Shown: positions 38,651 through 48,690, numbered from the stretch's first letter. The stretch: DNA of 64,000 nucleotides from Mesorhabditis belari (GCA_958450365.1 CAUEEP010000925.1:1116001-1180000); one strand, 5' to 3'. Notes: generated from the letters alone by a model not told the origin. Program-made: numbers and translations.

Positions 38651-39080
38651 GTAAAAAAAGCAGCATTTAATAGGAAAACAAGAAGACAAAAAATTCTCAA
38701 AAAAGACAATAAAATTTCTTTGAAAAGCGCAGAAAATTGCAAAAAAACGCTTAAGAACATATATTAAGCACGTTTATTATTGTTCGATCTGTATCGGATG
38801 TCCGATATAGACTGTAATTAATAAAAGACCTTCGAAAATGCAGAAAACTACAGAAAACTCTTAAGAACATATATTAAACATGTTTATATTATTGTTCAAT
38901 CTATATAAGACGCCCGATTTAGATTGAATCTAAATCGGACGTCCGATATAGACTGTAATCTAAATCGGACGTCCGCGATAAGTTCAATCTAAATCGGACG
39001 GAAATCTAAATCGGACACAACATATATTTGGTTGTTTTCTCTTGCGCTTTCTCGATATAGTTTTTATTCAAACACCAAAT
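38651..39080. repeat. AT-rich spacer with TCGGACGTCCGA-type repeats
   Basis: The segment TTAAGAACATATATTAA occurs at 38752 and 38862. Between 38790 and 39015 there are five or six versions of ATCTAAATCGGACGTCCG, partly inverted (TCGGACGTCCGA is palindromic). No coding frame. The start of the integrase gene was not found here. Confidence 0.55.
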
Positions 39081-39770
39081 TCATTTCTTCACGACGAGCT
39101 TGTATCCGTTTGCCTTGAGATCGTCTTTGAAGATGTCTTCGTATTCGATGCTGTCGCTCTTCGAACCAGTTTCGAGAACGAAGTCAACTTCGAAGCCAAG
39201 ATTAGCCTAAATATAAAAAATGAAAAATGAAAATCAAAACTGAAAGTGAACTTTGCCAATAAGCTTTCACTTTTCCCCTTAACAATATAAATGACATAAA
39301 TTCACCATCAATTGCACGTCGCGGATAGTCAGGAAGCGTTTTGATTGATGAGTGCGGAGCTAGTATTCAAGATCTGGATTGTGTTGGAACTCGATCGTTT
39401 GGTCTTGAAAGTGAAGCTTGAATCCATTTTTGTCCACCTCGAAGTGGGGGATGATGACATTGGGGTCGTTCTGGTCCACCGATTTGATTTTGAGGCTGAG
39501 CTCAAGACTCATCGTTCTTAAATTTACAAAATCAAAATCAAAATGGACAATTTAGTTTTAAAAAAATCAAAATTTAATTTAATATATTTTAATTCTCGTT
39601 ATAAAATGTAAATGTGATCAAAACTTTTATTTCTTTCAAATAATCATAAAAAAGAAATTGAATGATGATTATGACTAGTTTCTCGTTATTTTATGGACTC
39701 ACCGTTCCTCGTCTTCAAGTGAACTGTTGTCGCTCTCACATGAGTCTTCATCACTTTTTGAAGAGTTCAT
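39081..39770 (-). pseudogene. three-exon gene of unknown function with one nonsense codon
   Basis: Exons 39770-39703, 39516-39306 and 39206-39081 join in consistent phase and total 405 bases. Exon 1 is acidic (MNSSKSDEDSCESDNSSLED). Exon 2 reads MSLELSLKIKSVDQNDPNVI, IPHFEVDKNGFKLHFQDQTI, EFQHNPDLEY, then TAG (39360-39362), then LRTHQSKRFLTIRDVQLM. Exon 3 reads ANLGFEVDFVLETGSKSDSI, EYEDIFKDDLKANGYKLVVK. Beta-strand-like alternation suggests a compact domain, but no family is recognised. The only lesion is the TAG, which could also be a sequencing error. The gene is not repeated elsewhere in the window. Confidence 0.5.
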
Positions 39771-40079
39771 ACTTTAGAGTTTCATTTTATCTGAAAGTAT
39801 GATATATTTCAAATTATCATTTATTGAATCATAATACTAGACTTTGTAAATTTCATAAAATTAAACGATGAAAAATAAAGAATCATTTTGTTTTTCTTAA
39901 TAATTCATTTCAAATAAGAACATTTTAATTGGAAAGAGACCAAAAAAAAGTAAAGGAAAGAAGGTTAGCAGGGAGTTTTCAAAGTAAAGAAGATAAGTTG
40001 ATTTGTAAATGATACAAATGACAATTTGGATCTCTATTCATAGTGGATGGGAAAATTGTTGTCGTGTGAATTTCTAGAT
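39771..40079. other. no gene seen
   Basis: AT-rich, upstream of the acidic gene on the minus strand and upstream of a small frame on the plus strand. It may hold the promoter of the former. No motif stands out. Confidence 0.3.
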
Positions 40080-40226
40080 ATGGTAAGAAAATTATTGAAA
40101 ATCGGCAAAATCGGGCCAGATACGGGACAATTAAATACAGGAGTAAAGGAACAACTCAAAAATATTGAACTGGATAAGGATGATGATTCAAATGAATATT
40201 CTGTTTTAGATTTTTTGTCTAGTTAA
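40080..40226 (+). CDS. short open frame (48 aa), possible last exon
   Basis: MVRKLLKIGKIGPDTGQLNT, GVKEQLKNIELDKDDDSNEY, SVLDFLSS, then TAA, with AATAAA 26 bases later. The composition (basic start, acidic middle) and the nearby polyadenylation-like signal make it protein-like. It may be the last exon of a gene or transposase whose other exons are lost. No family match is claimed. Confidence 0.3.
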   Translation: MVRKLLKIGKIGPDTGQLNTGVKEQLKNIELDKDDDSNEYSVLDFLSS

Positions 40227-40326
40227 CTTTTTGTTATCAGAATCCAATAAATTTTTAGAAAGTTACTTTTTTGCAAGAAATTTTGAAAAAAATCTTATAT
40301 CTGTCTTGCTTTGGTAAATGATAAAA

Positions 40327-40412
40327 CTCTTTAATAGTAGTGCACTCTCTAATAGTATTGCGGTCCAGGAGGGGGTTGAAAAAATCGTAGTGCACACTAC
40401 TATTAAAGAGAA
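40327..40412. mobile_element. small palindromic MITE
   Basis: CTCTTTAATAGTAGTGCAC (40327) is mirrored by GTGCACACTACTATTAAAGAG (about 40390-40410). The core TAATAGTATTGCGG recurs at 36750 (reverse) and 45412. The sequence ends in ACGGTAC. Confidence 0.6.
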
Positions 40413-40723
40413 TACGGTACTGATATTTTCTGCTAGATTTTGAGCTTTTTGAGTTGTTCTTTCTTAGAATAGACTTTTATACCTTTTTCATATATGATTG
40501 GTGCACATGTGTGCTTTGAGAAAAGAATGCATAACATTCTCTGAATCTTCCAGCTGAAGAAAGATACGTTAAAAGAAGCGTTCAATTACATAAGATTCAC
40601 TGCTAGACACTGATAGTATCAATCAAATTACCCGCAAGAAACCGCCCAAACTATTGCTCCAGTACAGAGATTCTTTCGTTACAGTTTATTCAAACAGTTC
40701 AACAAATTGTTTAAACAGTTCAA
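40413..40723 (+). repeat. upstream flank of the lectin-like cassette
   Basis: 40505-40720 matches the flank at 51190-51420. 40430-40490 is a scrap of F-box flank (GAGTTGTTCTTTCTTAGAATAG). Confidence 0.5.
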
Positions 40724-40882
40724 ATGAGACTTCTCGCTGTGTGTCCATCGATTTCCTTTGCTGATGACCCGAATTGTCTACAGGGATACATCTACTACAA
40801 GGAGCTCAATCTTTGTGCCATCTATTCGAGCAGCAATAAAACTCGGGATTCTTATTACCTATTATTAGATAAAGTAGGCTAG
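40724..40882 (+). CDS. secreted lectin-like first exon (52 aa), copy
   Basis: MRLLAVCPSISFADD is a shortened signal peptide. Then NCLQGYIYYKELNLCAIYSS and YYLLLDKVG before TAG. Compared with 51420-51590 four codons of the signal peptide (AFLF-like) are missing, which may weaken secretion. C-x-x-G-[WY]-x-Y-x-x-x-x-x-x-C is how C-type lectin domains begin in nematodes. The full domain (about 130 residues) is not present, so this is an isolated first exon or a very short secreted peptide. Confidence 0.4.
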   Translation: MRLLAVCPSISFADDPNCLQGYIYYKELNLCAIYSSSNKTRDSYYLLLDKVG

Positions 40883-41483
40883 TTAAACTCCTATATAAAT
40901 ACTTTTCATTTTCACCCGGACAAAAGCCGAGTAAAAAGCAAGTGAGATAGTCGCCGAAAACGCAAGCTATGAGGACGATGAGGACATTCCCCTCAAATTT
41001 GTTTGTTACCCTAGCTTGAGGCCCTTTGTTGTAATCTTTCCATCAAAACCATGGAACAAAAGGCAAAAAGATTGAGGGTATAATGCGACAAGAGCTTGTA
41101 AACAGATTTCAGCTCAATTCTGCGATCTCCTCTCTTCACGGATATTCAACAACGACCAATTCGATCGGCGTTTCTAAAGTTTAAAACAAAGTCAAACTCT
41201 TTAATAAATACATGCAGCGTTGAAGTCAATGCTATTACGTTTGATTTTATTGAGGGAAGCATTTATTTATGCATTGACAGGGTAAAAGGTGAAAAAAAAC
41301 TCACAAAATAGTTCTCATATCTCACAATAGAACATCACCAAAAAAATCTCGTAGTCAAAACTCGAAATTTCCTAACGCACTTTTTTTTTTGCAAAAAAGC
41401 GGAAGTAGGTGCTATAGACTAAATAAGTGCTGTCATAAAAGTAATCTGAAAAATACAAAGTATTGGGGCACCAACAAACAAAG
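40883..41483. repeat. cassette TM remnant and F-box 3' flank
   Basis: 40915-40985 is the reversed TM part (LIVLIACVFGDYLTCFLLG). 41000-41330 is the F-box 3' flank. 41385-41450 is exon B of the next gene (acceptor TATTTTTCAG, YFYDSTYLVYSTYFRFFA), after which an A11 run shifts its end. Confidence 0.5.
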
Positions 41484-42659
41484 TTAGAATTGAATCAAGG
41501 AAACATATTTGGCGAAGAAAAAGCCAGGGCCCACAACATAAATACAGTCACGCCTCTCGTCGATTCTTCTTAAATAGCAATCAAATGGACCACTAAGAGA
41601 AACATAATGCTCAACCCGTCTCTTGATTGGACTAAGATCCATTGAATGAAGAGAATGATCAGAATCAGAACGAGAATCCTCAGAAATAGAAAGAGATTCA
41701 GCAGATACAGAAACAGAACGAGGAGAATAAGAACGAGAACGATCACAATCATCCATAATCCTGTGTTTTCTCAGCGTTTCCATCATTGTATCCCTGATGA
41801 AAGTCTTGTTTCGTTTGTTGACATGACGAATTTCAGGCAAGTTCTCGATCAAATCGTTAATTTCAAATTCCATTTCACCTCCGACGAGACAAGCGGCTTC
41901 TTTATTTCCACTCGGAATTCCGAAATTCAGAATCAACTCAATTGTTAATTTGGGATTGTCGAAATAAATCTCAGTCACAAATAACTCAAGTTGAGTCTTC
42001 GAAAGTGCCGAGAAAAGTGTTCGATAAAAATCAGGCTCATCATAAAGATCCACTGAGATCATTTTGCAATTTTGAAGGCTTCCATTGATCAAAGACAATA
42101 TAAGTTGTTGCGGTGTCTCTTCCTCTGAATCGGAAAACTTCAATGATGCTCGATCAGTGACTTGGGCTTTCAAATTCCTCAAAAAATCGTTCAAATTGTT
42201 CCCATAGATCTCAACTTCCAACTCGTCGATTTGTTTCAAATTGGCGAAGGCCTTCTTGAGTCCCGAAAGTCCTTCCTCGCCCAAGACGTCATACTCCATA
42301 CCTGAAATGTTCAAAACCGAACATCGCTCAACCTGTGACAAAAGAAGGACTTTATGTGACCAGAAATAAAATGGAAGAGGCCTTGATTCAGCGAATTTCA
42401 TGATGAAGACTAGATCTTGGTAGCGTTTGCGCTTTCGACTTTCTCGATTAACCATCTCGACGCTAATCAAATGGATTTGTTTTCCAAGAATCCGTGCTGG
42501 TTTCTGGACAAGAATCCATCGAAATCTTCTGTCAGCTTTCATCAATTCGGGCACATCTTTTGGATCCAATTCACGGATTACTTCTAAAACCAGATCGTAG
42601 CAGAGTTTTCCCATCGGGAATTTGAGAAGATTGGGCATCTCGACTGGAAGATCTGCCAT
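41484..42659 (-). CDS. F-box-like family protein, intact (391 aa)
   Basis: MADLPVEMPNLLKFPMGKLC begins directly behind TTTTCAGGCAGA. The F-box-like part reads RELDPKDVPELMKADRRFRW. Body: FAESRPLPFYFWSHKVLLLS, LKKAFANLKQIDELEVEIYG, NFGIPSGNKEAACLV. The tail is of medium length (CDRSRSYSPRSVSVSAESLS, ISEDSRSDSDHSLHSMDLSP) followed by IKRRVEHYVSLSGPFDCYLR and the end FFFAKYVSLIQF. A possible substrate adaptor of a ubiquitin ligase by analogy. Exon B exists downstream but ends in a different frame because of an A-run. Confidence 0.82.
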   Translation of the reverse strand: MADLPVEMPNLLKFPMGKLCYDLVLEVIRELDPKDVPELMKADRRFRWILVQKPARILGKQIHLISVEMVNRESRKRKRYQDLVFIMKFAESRPLPFYFWSHKVLLLSQVERCSVLNISGMEYDVLGEEGLSGLKKAFANLKQIDELEVEIYGNNLNDFLRNLKAQVTDRASLKFSDSEEETPQQLILSLINGSLQNCKMISVDLYDEPDFYRTLFSALSKTQLELFVTEIYFDNPKLTIELILNFGIPSGNKEAACLVGGEMEFEINDLIENLPEIRHVNKRNKTFIRDTMMETLRKHRIMDDCDRSRSYSPRSVSVSAESLSISEDSRSDSDHSLHSMDLSPIKRRVEHYVSLSGPFDCYLRRIDERRDCIYVVGPGFFFAKYVSLIQF

Positions 42660-43340
42660 TCTGCCTGAAAATTGAAAGATTAGAAAAGAACAATCGAATA
42701 TCTGGCAGAGAGTTGGCTACGAAACAAAAACAATCAACAAGGTGGGGACAATTGCGGGTTTTTAGCTAAAGTTTGTTAAAATCTTGGATTTCTCTAAAAC
42801 TTGCGATGACCTTTAGTGCTTAAACAACAATAATCAAGGTTTTACATCTAAATAGAGCTAAAATTAACTCAAAAGATTTCAACAGTCGCTTTTTTTAAGG
42901 AAAAACGTGTCGTAGACCAAAAATAGCTGTGTCATCAAAACAATGCTTAAAACTAGTAAGATCTGCGTTTAAAAAGATATAAAAGTTTATTCTAACAAGG
43001 AACAACTCAAAAAGCTCAAAATATGCCAGAAAAGACCAACAATAACTTTCGGGGAGAAGTGAAGAATGATTTCCAAGCCCAAAATTTCCGTTTTACCCCA
43101 TCAATTGGCACCGTAGCCCACGAGGTTGTCATTTAGAATTCGAATTTGGGTGTTTGGCTCGCATTTTGTTTGGCTAACATCAACTCTGTAATCCGTTGTT
43201 TCATTGAGGTTTTTGAGGTCTTTAGATTTTGTCAATTCACAAAAGAAAAGTGACAGCTTGGCCACAAAAATTTCGGCAAGAAATTTTTCGCTTCCGGAAA
43301 CACTTCCGGAGAGAGAGACCCCTATATTGCAAGGTTGAAT
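42660..43340 (-). promoter_or_regulatory. 5' flank of the 391-aa F-box gene
   Basis: Full family flank with the acceptor next to the ATG, CTTTCGGGGAGAAGTG at 43047 and the distal GACAGCTTGGCCACAAAAAT near 43252. The far end has CCGTAAATACTGCGATAG (43379), a scrap of the MITE family at 21573. Confidence 0.5.
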
Positions 43341-43544
43341 TTGCGCAAAAAAGTAAAGTTTTCTGGCGATTCTATGTGCCGTAAATACTGCGATAGAACT
43401 TGACTTCATAGGAACGAGAAAGAGAAGAGAAAAGAGAAGACAAGATCGCAGAATTGAGCTGAAATATTGTTTACCATCTCTTGACGTCGCATTACCGCTC
43501 CACTCTTTTTGTTTTTCCTTTTGGTTTTGTTTTGTTTGAATCGA

Positions 43545-44195
43545 TGAAACATATTTGGCGAAGAAAAAGTCATGGCCCACAACATAAATACAATCACGCT
43601 TCTCATCGATTCTTTTCAAATAAGAATCAAATCGACCATCAAGATCAGAATCAAAATCATCAAGACAATACCTAACCCTGTGTTTTCTCAGCATTCGATC
43701 ATTGTATCCCTGATGAAAGTCTTGTTTCGTTCGTTGACATGACGACTTTCAGGAAAGCAAATTGTTAATTACAACGTTCTTGATTCATTGCCATTGCACG
43801 AAACAAACGGCTTCTTTATTTTCACTCAGAAATCCAGGATCCAGAAATAAGTCAATTGCCAATCCGGCCATTTTTGGCCAAATCTGAGGGATAACTTGAG
43901 TTGAGTCTTCGAAAGTGCCGAATCATCCAGCAGTTTTGCTGGATGACGATTAGAAATACCCACTTTTGAGATTATTTTGCAACTTTGAAGTCTTCCATTG
44001 ATCAAAGACGACAAAAGTTGTTCTACCTCATCATATCCCCAATAGTGAATTTACCGTGATGCGCGATCGGTGACTTCAGCTTTTAAAATCTATTACAATC
44101 CATGAAATTTTTTTTGGTGATCATCACATGCTATTCGCCGATTTGTTTCAAATTGGCAAAGATTTTCTTGAGTTTCGAAAGTTCAATTTCATTTT
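43545..44195 (-). pseudogene. F-box-like family copy, 3' half, broken
   Basis: The last 65 codons are open: MLRKHRVRYCLDDFDSDLDG, RFDSYLKRIDEKRDCIYVVG, HDFFFAKYVSS, but the stop is replaced by repeat sequence (QTKQNQKEKQKE). Upstream, the body is present with several indels to about 44195 (LSKLKKIFANLKQIGE). The SGIPSENKEA segment is partly deleted (43800-43840). No F-box. Confidence 0.75.
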
Positions 44196-44199
44196 TTCC

Positions 44200-44600
44200 T
44201 GTGAACCATTGAAAATGGGCAAAAAAAATAAATAGAGCATCGCAGCAATGAAGCAAATTTCCCCGGACACTTACAAAGAGCAATTTCTCGTTTGGGCCAA
44301 TGTTCATCGGTGCCCCAATCGGTGGCGCAACCATTGTTCCATCAAAAGTTTCCATCATAACCTCGGCGTCCAAAAGGGCATACGCCCGGCAGAAGCGCGC
44401 ACTAACCACTACACCACCGAGGCCGTTGACGGAAGACAGTGCGCCGCCCTCATAAAGAGATCGCAAAAATTGTATGCCAAATATTTCGTGATAGTGAAGC
44501 GTTTGTCCAAAACCGATTGCAGATTCGGAATCAGCGTGAAAAACTACATCAGATAGGCGATTTCCAGGCTCATAGTTAGTTAACAACATTATCTATTTGT
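44200..44600 (-). repeat. tRNA-like repeat joined to an F-box fragment
   Basis: The minus strand carries TGGTGTAGTGGTTAGTGCGC (near 44388-44420), a textbook pol III A box with D-loop. It is followed by a GGGCGTATGCCC hairpin and CCGAGG, which could pair with CCTCGG at the front. TTCACGCTGATTCCGAATCT near 44520 is shared with the R3 repeat. An open frame of 153 codons runs through here into the F-box fragment (starting MLLTNYEPGNRLSDVVFHAD), but the tRNA-like features make it doubtful as a protein. Confidence 0.45.
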
Positions 44601-45360
44601 TGTTAAATGTTTCAATAAATTACTTGAAAAACCTCATCGGTTGAAAGTCTAACGTTTTTTTTTAGTTTCTTTATTTAACGTCAGTCCGGTCCCGGTCCCG
44701 AGGGGTTTCGTTATAGAGAGGTTTGATTGTACAAAAACATGTATTGTATATGTACAGGATGAACAAAAAAAACTTGCTCTTGAAATAAACACACGAAGTC
44801 ATGGCCGCTTTTGCTCGAATAGTCAATGTGAATGTAGAGCTGGAAGCTTCTGAGCTGCCAACGAAGAAATTCCTCCTTAAATACCTGGTTACCCTTTTTC
44901 AAAGCATTCTATTAGCTTCTCACAATAGTTCGTATTTGTGGAGGAACTCATTGGCCACATCCTTCTGCGTGCACCCTGACCAAATACGGTTCTCCAAATC
45001 GTGAGCGTTGATCGTTATCGCTGAAAAAATTGCTCACATTCATTTTCTTTTAAAGAAGAATTCGAGGAAAGAGCTGCTGAAATTGAAGGGCCTGGTGAGG
45101 GGTCAGATAAACCATCACTGAACGCTGGATCCTAGAATTTTAAAGTTTCAGTCAAAGATATCTGAATAAACCTTCCACGAGGAGTCAAACACTGATTCTG
45201 TTTCTGGCTAGGCCACTCCTTTTTGATGCCATGCAGGTCAATTTGCTTTTTGAGTGTTTTTGAGTCTTTAGAGTCTTCGGACGCATTCACGAATGGCTGC
45301 TCGATGAAGTTGGAGAAAAGGTCAAAGTTTAATTGCCTCAAAAAATTAGAACCTACTTTT
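44601..45360. other. no clear gene; transposon-like end
   Basis: TGTACAGGATGAACAAAAAA at 44751 looks like a transposon terminal repeat. On the minus strand, broken frames read LENRIWSGCTQKDVANEFLH near 44930-45010 and IKKEWPSQKQNQCLTPRG near 45170-45235; they may be transposase remains but no family is assigned. GGTCCCGGTCCCGAGGGG lies at 44690. Confidence 0.3.
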
Positions 45361-45698
45361 GGTCAGAACTAAATTTTCTCTTCTCCCCGGAAATGATTAC
45401 CGTATTCTCTCTAATAGTATTGCGGCGGCGAGTTTGCTTGCCAAGTCAGAAGTCGAAAGATATTATTATGAGCTTGCCAATTACGCTCTACAGAATGCTC
45501 ATTTTGGATGTAAAGCTTTGATTATTGTTGTTTATGCACTAAAGATCATCACAACCTTTAGAAAAACCAAAGATCTTACCAAAACTTAGCTGAAAACGGC
45601 ATTTCTCCCTGCTTTCTTTATTGTTTTTGTTCTATAGTCAACTTTTCTGCCATATATTTACTGAGTGTTCTTTTCTAATCTCTCAATTTTCAGGTAGA
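45361..45698 (+). promoter_or_regulatory. partial 5' flank of an F-box fragment
   Basis: From AAAGCTTTGATTATTGTTGT (45513) to TCTCAATTTTCAGGTAGA, proximal part of the family flank. A MITE end (TACCGTATTCTCTCTAATAG) lies at 45408. Confidence 0.4.
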
Positions 45699-45845
45699 AT
45701 GGCAGAACTTCCAGTCGAGATGCCCAATCTGCTCAACTTTCTCATGGAAAAACTCTACCACGATCTGTTTTTGGAAGCAATCGGTGAATTAGCCCAAAGG
45801 TGAGCCCGAATTGATGAAAGTTAACAGAAGATCTCAGGGATCCGC
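45699..45845 (+). pseudogene. F-box-like family, short 5' fragment
   Basis: MAELPVEMPNLLNFLMEKLY, HDLFLEAIGELAQR, then a stop from a one-base loss (AGCCCAAAGGTGAGCCC). Homology goes on for about 40 bases in another frame (ELMKVNRRSQG) and ends at 45845. Confidence 0.7.
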
Positions 45846-46110
45846 CTATAGGGGATCTCATTGGGGGCACTGGTGCAAACCTATGCCGCTAACCTAGCAA
45901 TGCCGATAATAGGGCAGCCGCTCAAATAGAAGAATTTGAAGAATTTTAGAAGAATTGAGTTTAAGTTTTATATTCTAATGGCTATTGTGTTTTAAAAAGT
46001 CTGTGAAGCCTGAAGTCCCAAAAGTCACAACAGAAAAATCTCCTACATTTTCCGAAACTTTTGAGACTACCTACCGTAAATCCTGCAATAAAACCCCACC
46101 GTACACTTTT
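45846..46110. other. no gene seen
   Basis: Unassigned sequence. CCGTAAATCCTGCAATAAAACCCC near 46074 is a scrap of the MITE family at 21573. Confidence 0.3.
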
Positions 46111-46798
46111 TTCCCTTTCAAAATAGGGGTTTTTCTTCTGGATCTGTTCCGAAGCGTAAAAATGGCTTCTTGACAAAATGTTTTGGCAAAACTATCCCGT
46201 TTCTTTTGTCAATTGAAAAAAAAAGTTAGAAATTTGAAAAACTTCAATGAGCCATGGAGTGAAGTTGCAAAAAATGAGCGAAACATCCAAATTCTAAAAG
46301 ACAACCTCGTGGGCTACGGGACCAATTGATAGTATAAAAAGGGGATTTTGCTGTTGTTAAATCATTCTTCTCTTCTCTCCGAAAGTTATTGGTGCTCTTT
46401 TCTGCCAGATTTTGCGCTTTTCGAGTGACTCCTTGTTAGAATAGACTTTCATTTCCTTTTAAACGCATGTTTACTAGTTTTAAACATTGTTTTGATGACA
46501 AATCAGCTATTTTTGGTCTACGACACGTTTTTGCTTAAAAAGAGCAACTGTTAAAGTCTTTTGAGTCAATTTTAGCTCCTTTTAGATGTAAAACTTTGAT
46601 TATTGTTGTTTATGCACTAAAGATCATCGTAAGCTTTAGAAAAATCAAAGATCTTATCAAACTTTAGCTAAAAACCGGCTTTTCTCCCCACTTTGTTTAT
46701 TGTTTTTGTTCTGTAGCCAACTTTTCTGCCAGATATTTACTGATTGTTTCTTTCTAATCTTTCAATTTTCAGGCAGAACGGCAGAACTTCCAGTCGAG
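46111..46798 (+). promoter_or_regulatory. 5' flank of the F-box gene at 46799
   Basis: Complete family flank. The last bases before the usual start read TTTTCAGGCAGAACGGCAG: the acceptor is intact but the conserved ATG is ACG. Confidence 0.55.
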
Positions 46799-47941
46799 AT
46801 GCCCAATCTTCTCAAATTCCCGATGGGCAAACTCTGCTACGATCTGATTTTGGAAGTAATCGATGAATTGGACCCCAAAGATGTGCCCCAATTGATGAAA
46901 GTTAACAGAAGATTTCGATGGATTCTTCTCCAGAAACCAGCACGGATCTTTGGAAAACAAATTCATTTGATTAGCGTCGAGATAGAAAAACGAGATGCTT
47001 ATTCGGATCACTATGGACTCCGATCTGGTCTACCCTCATATGTCTACTCCGGTCTGGTCTTGATCATGAAATTTCCTGAATCAACTCCTCTTCCTTTCGG
47101 TCGCTTGTCACATAATGGTCTTCTCTTTTCACAGGTTGAACGATGTTCGGTTTTGAACATTTCAGCTATGGAGTATGACGACTTGGATGGGGAAGAACTT
47201 TCGGCACTCAAGAGGGTTTTCGCCAATTTGAAACAGGTCCACGAATTGCATGTGGGGATCAATGAAAACAATTTCAGCAGTTGTTTGGAGAATTTAAAAG
47301 CCGAAGTCACCGGTCGAGCATTATTGATCTTTTCCTATGAAGGAATAGATGAAGAAGATATAGATGAAGAAGATATAGATGAAGAAGAGATAGATGAAGA
47401 AGAGATAGATGAAGAAGAGGTACATCAAGAACCTATATGGTCTTTGATCAATGGAAGGCTTCGAAATTGCAAAATGATCTCAGTGGAGCTTTATTGTGAT
47501 GATTATTTTTCTCCAACAGGCCATTCGGCACTTTTGAAGACTCAAGTTGAGTTATTTGTGACTGAGATTCGTTTCGGAAGTGTCAAATCGACAATTGAAT
47601 TGATTCTGAATTCCGGAATCCCGAGTGAAAATAAGGAAGCAGCTTGTTTCGTGCGAGGTAAAATGGCAGTTGAAATTAACAATTTGATCAAGAACTTTCC
47701 TGAAATTCGTCAGGTCAACGAACCGAACATCAGGACTTTCATCAGGGATACAATGATGGAAATGCTGAGAAAACACAGGGTTGAGTATTACTGTTGTGAT
47801 CGTTCTGATTTTGACGATTGCCTTGATAGGGGTGCGATTGATTGCTATTGGAAAAGAATCGACGAGCGGCGTGACTGTATTTATGTTGTGCACCACCGTG
47901 CCTTTTTCTTCGCCAAATATGTTTCACCACTTCAATTCTAA
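46799..47941 (+). CDS. F-box-like family protein with lost canonical start (380 aa)
   Basis: In all relatives the start is ATGGCAGAACTT; here it is ACG (46778-46780). The next in-frame ATG (46799, MPNLLKFPMGKLCYDLILEV) would remove only seven residues and keep the whole F-box-like region (DELDPKDVPQLMKVNRRFRW). The body is intact, belongs to the PESTPLPFG subgroup, and carries a 15-bp repeat coding for IDEEDIDEEEIDEEE inside it. The end lacks the Ser tail (CDRSDFDDCLDRGAIDC, YWKRIDERRDCIYVVHH). Closest paralogue is 21872-22966; both have a MITE at the same base of exon B. An upstream ATG at 46700 is in frame but lies in the presumed leader. Confidence 0.7.
   Translation: MPNLLKFPMGKLCYDLILEVIDELDPKDVPQLMKVNRRFRWILLQKPARIFGKQIHLISVEIEKRDAYSDHYGLRSGLPSYVYSGLVLIMKFPESTPLPFGRLSHNGLLFSQVERCSVLNISAMEYDDLDGEELSALKRVFANLKQVHELHVGINENNFSSCLENLKAEVTGRALLIFSYEGIDEEDIDEEDIDEEEIDEEEIDEEEVHQEPIWSLINGRLRNCKMISVELYCDDYFSPTGHSALLKTQVELFVTEIRFGSVKSTIELILNSGIPSENKEAACFVRGKMAVEINNLIKNFPEIRQVNEPNIRTFIRDTMMEMLRKHRVEYYCCDRSDFDDCLDRGAIDCYWKRIDERRDCIYVVHHRAFFFAKYVSPLQF
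47343..47420. repeat. 15-bp in-frame tandem repeat, five units
   Basis: Five units of ATAGATGAAGAAGAK. It adds an acidic stretch to a conserved position of the body where the relatives read only a few residues between RALLIFSY and QQLIWSLING. Confidence 0.85.
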
Positions 47942-48003
47942 TCTGATTTGTTGATGCGCTGAATTTATTGTATGTCTTCAGCTTACTTTTATGACAGCAC
48001 TTA

Positions 48004-48264
48004 CCGTAAATACTGTAATAGTACCTCACCCCCTGGTCCAACCGCGTAGTCGCTAAAGTTTTTTAGTATTTGATTTTTTTCAAAGCGCCCGTACTTTCAA
48101 AAAATGCGTCTTTGGTATCAAAAAAATAGCTGAAATTCAGGGCTATTTTTTGCTACCTAAGCGCGCATTGTAGCATAAACCAGCGTCGAGGAAAACTCGT
48201 TCAAAGCTAGGCTACGCAATACTCCGCACCGCCCTTATGGGGGTATTACAGTATTTAGGGTACC
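48004..48264. mobile_element. MITE (261 bp) inserted in exon B of an F-box gene
   Basis: Ends CCGTAAATACTGTAATAGTA and TATTACAGTATTTAGGGTACC, with TA at 48002-48003 and 48265-48266. It splits ACTTA|TTTAGTGTATGG of exon B. Same orientation relative to the gene and same base as the copy at 21573-21809. Confidence 0.8.
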
Positions 48265-48690
48265 TATTTAGTGTATGGCACCTACCTGCGCTTCTTTGCC
48301 AAAAATGTGCCTGTCAAAATTTGAAGTTTGAGTAGGAATTTTTAATCGATTACTTTTTTATCGTGATATTTGAATATTATTTTTGTCGTTTTTCTGATCA
48401 TTCTACTCTGTTTATGCATAAATAAATATTTGGTTCAATCAATAAAATCAAATGTAATAGCGTTCGACTTCAACGCTGCATGTATTTATTGAAGAGTTTC
48501 ACTTTATTCTAAACTTTAGAAACACTAATCGAATTGTGGTACATTTTGGATCGAATTGGTCGCCGTAGAATATACGTGAAGAGAGGGGATCGCAGTATTG
48601 AGAAATGAGGTCAGGCGATACATTTATTTCGATACCTTCAAATAGATATTCTTAAACTTCTAGAGAAAAACTGGAGTAAAGCATTAAGTG
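48265..48690. repeat. rest of exon B and F-box 3' flank
   Basis: Continues with TATTTAGTGTATGGCACC and AAAAATGTGCCTGTC, then the common 3' flank to about 48600. No gene. Confidence 0.5.

Noticed and set aside
38750..39020. CRISPR-like array (repeated 18-20 base motif)
   Set aside because: Repeats are irregular, partly inverted, without uniform spacers, and the genome is eukaryotic.
44131..44589. 153-codon frame that could be a conserved enzyme-like protein (NRLSDVVFHADSESAIGFGQ...)
   Set aside because: It runs across a tRNA-like segment and into an F-box fragment, and part is shared with the R3 repeat, so coding is doubtful.
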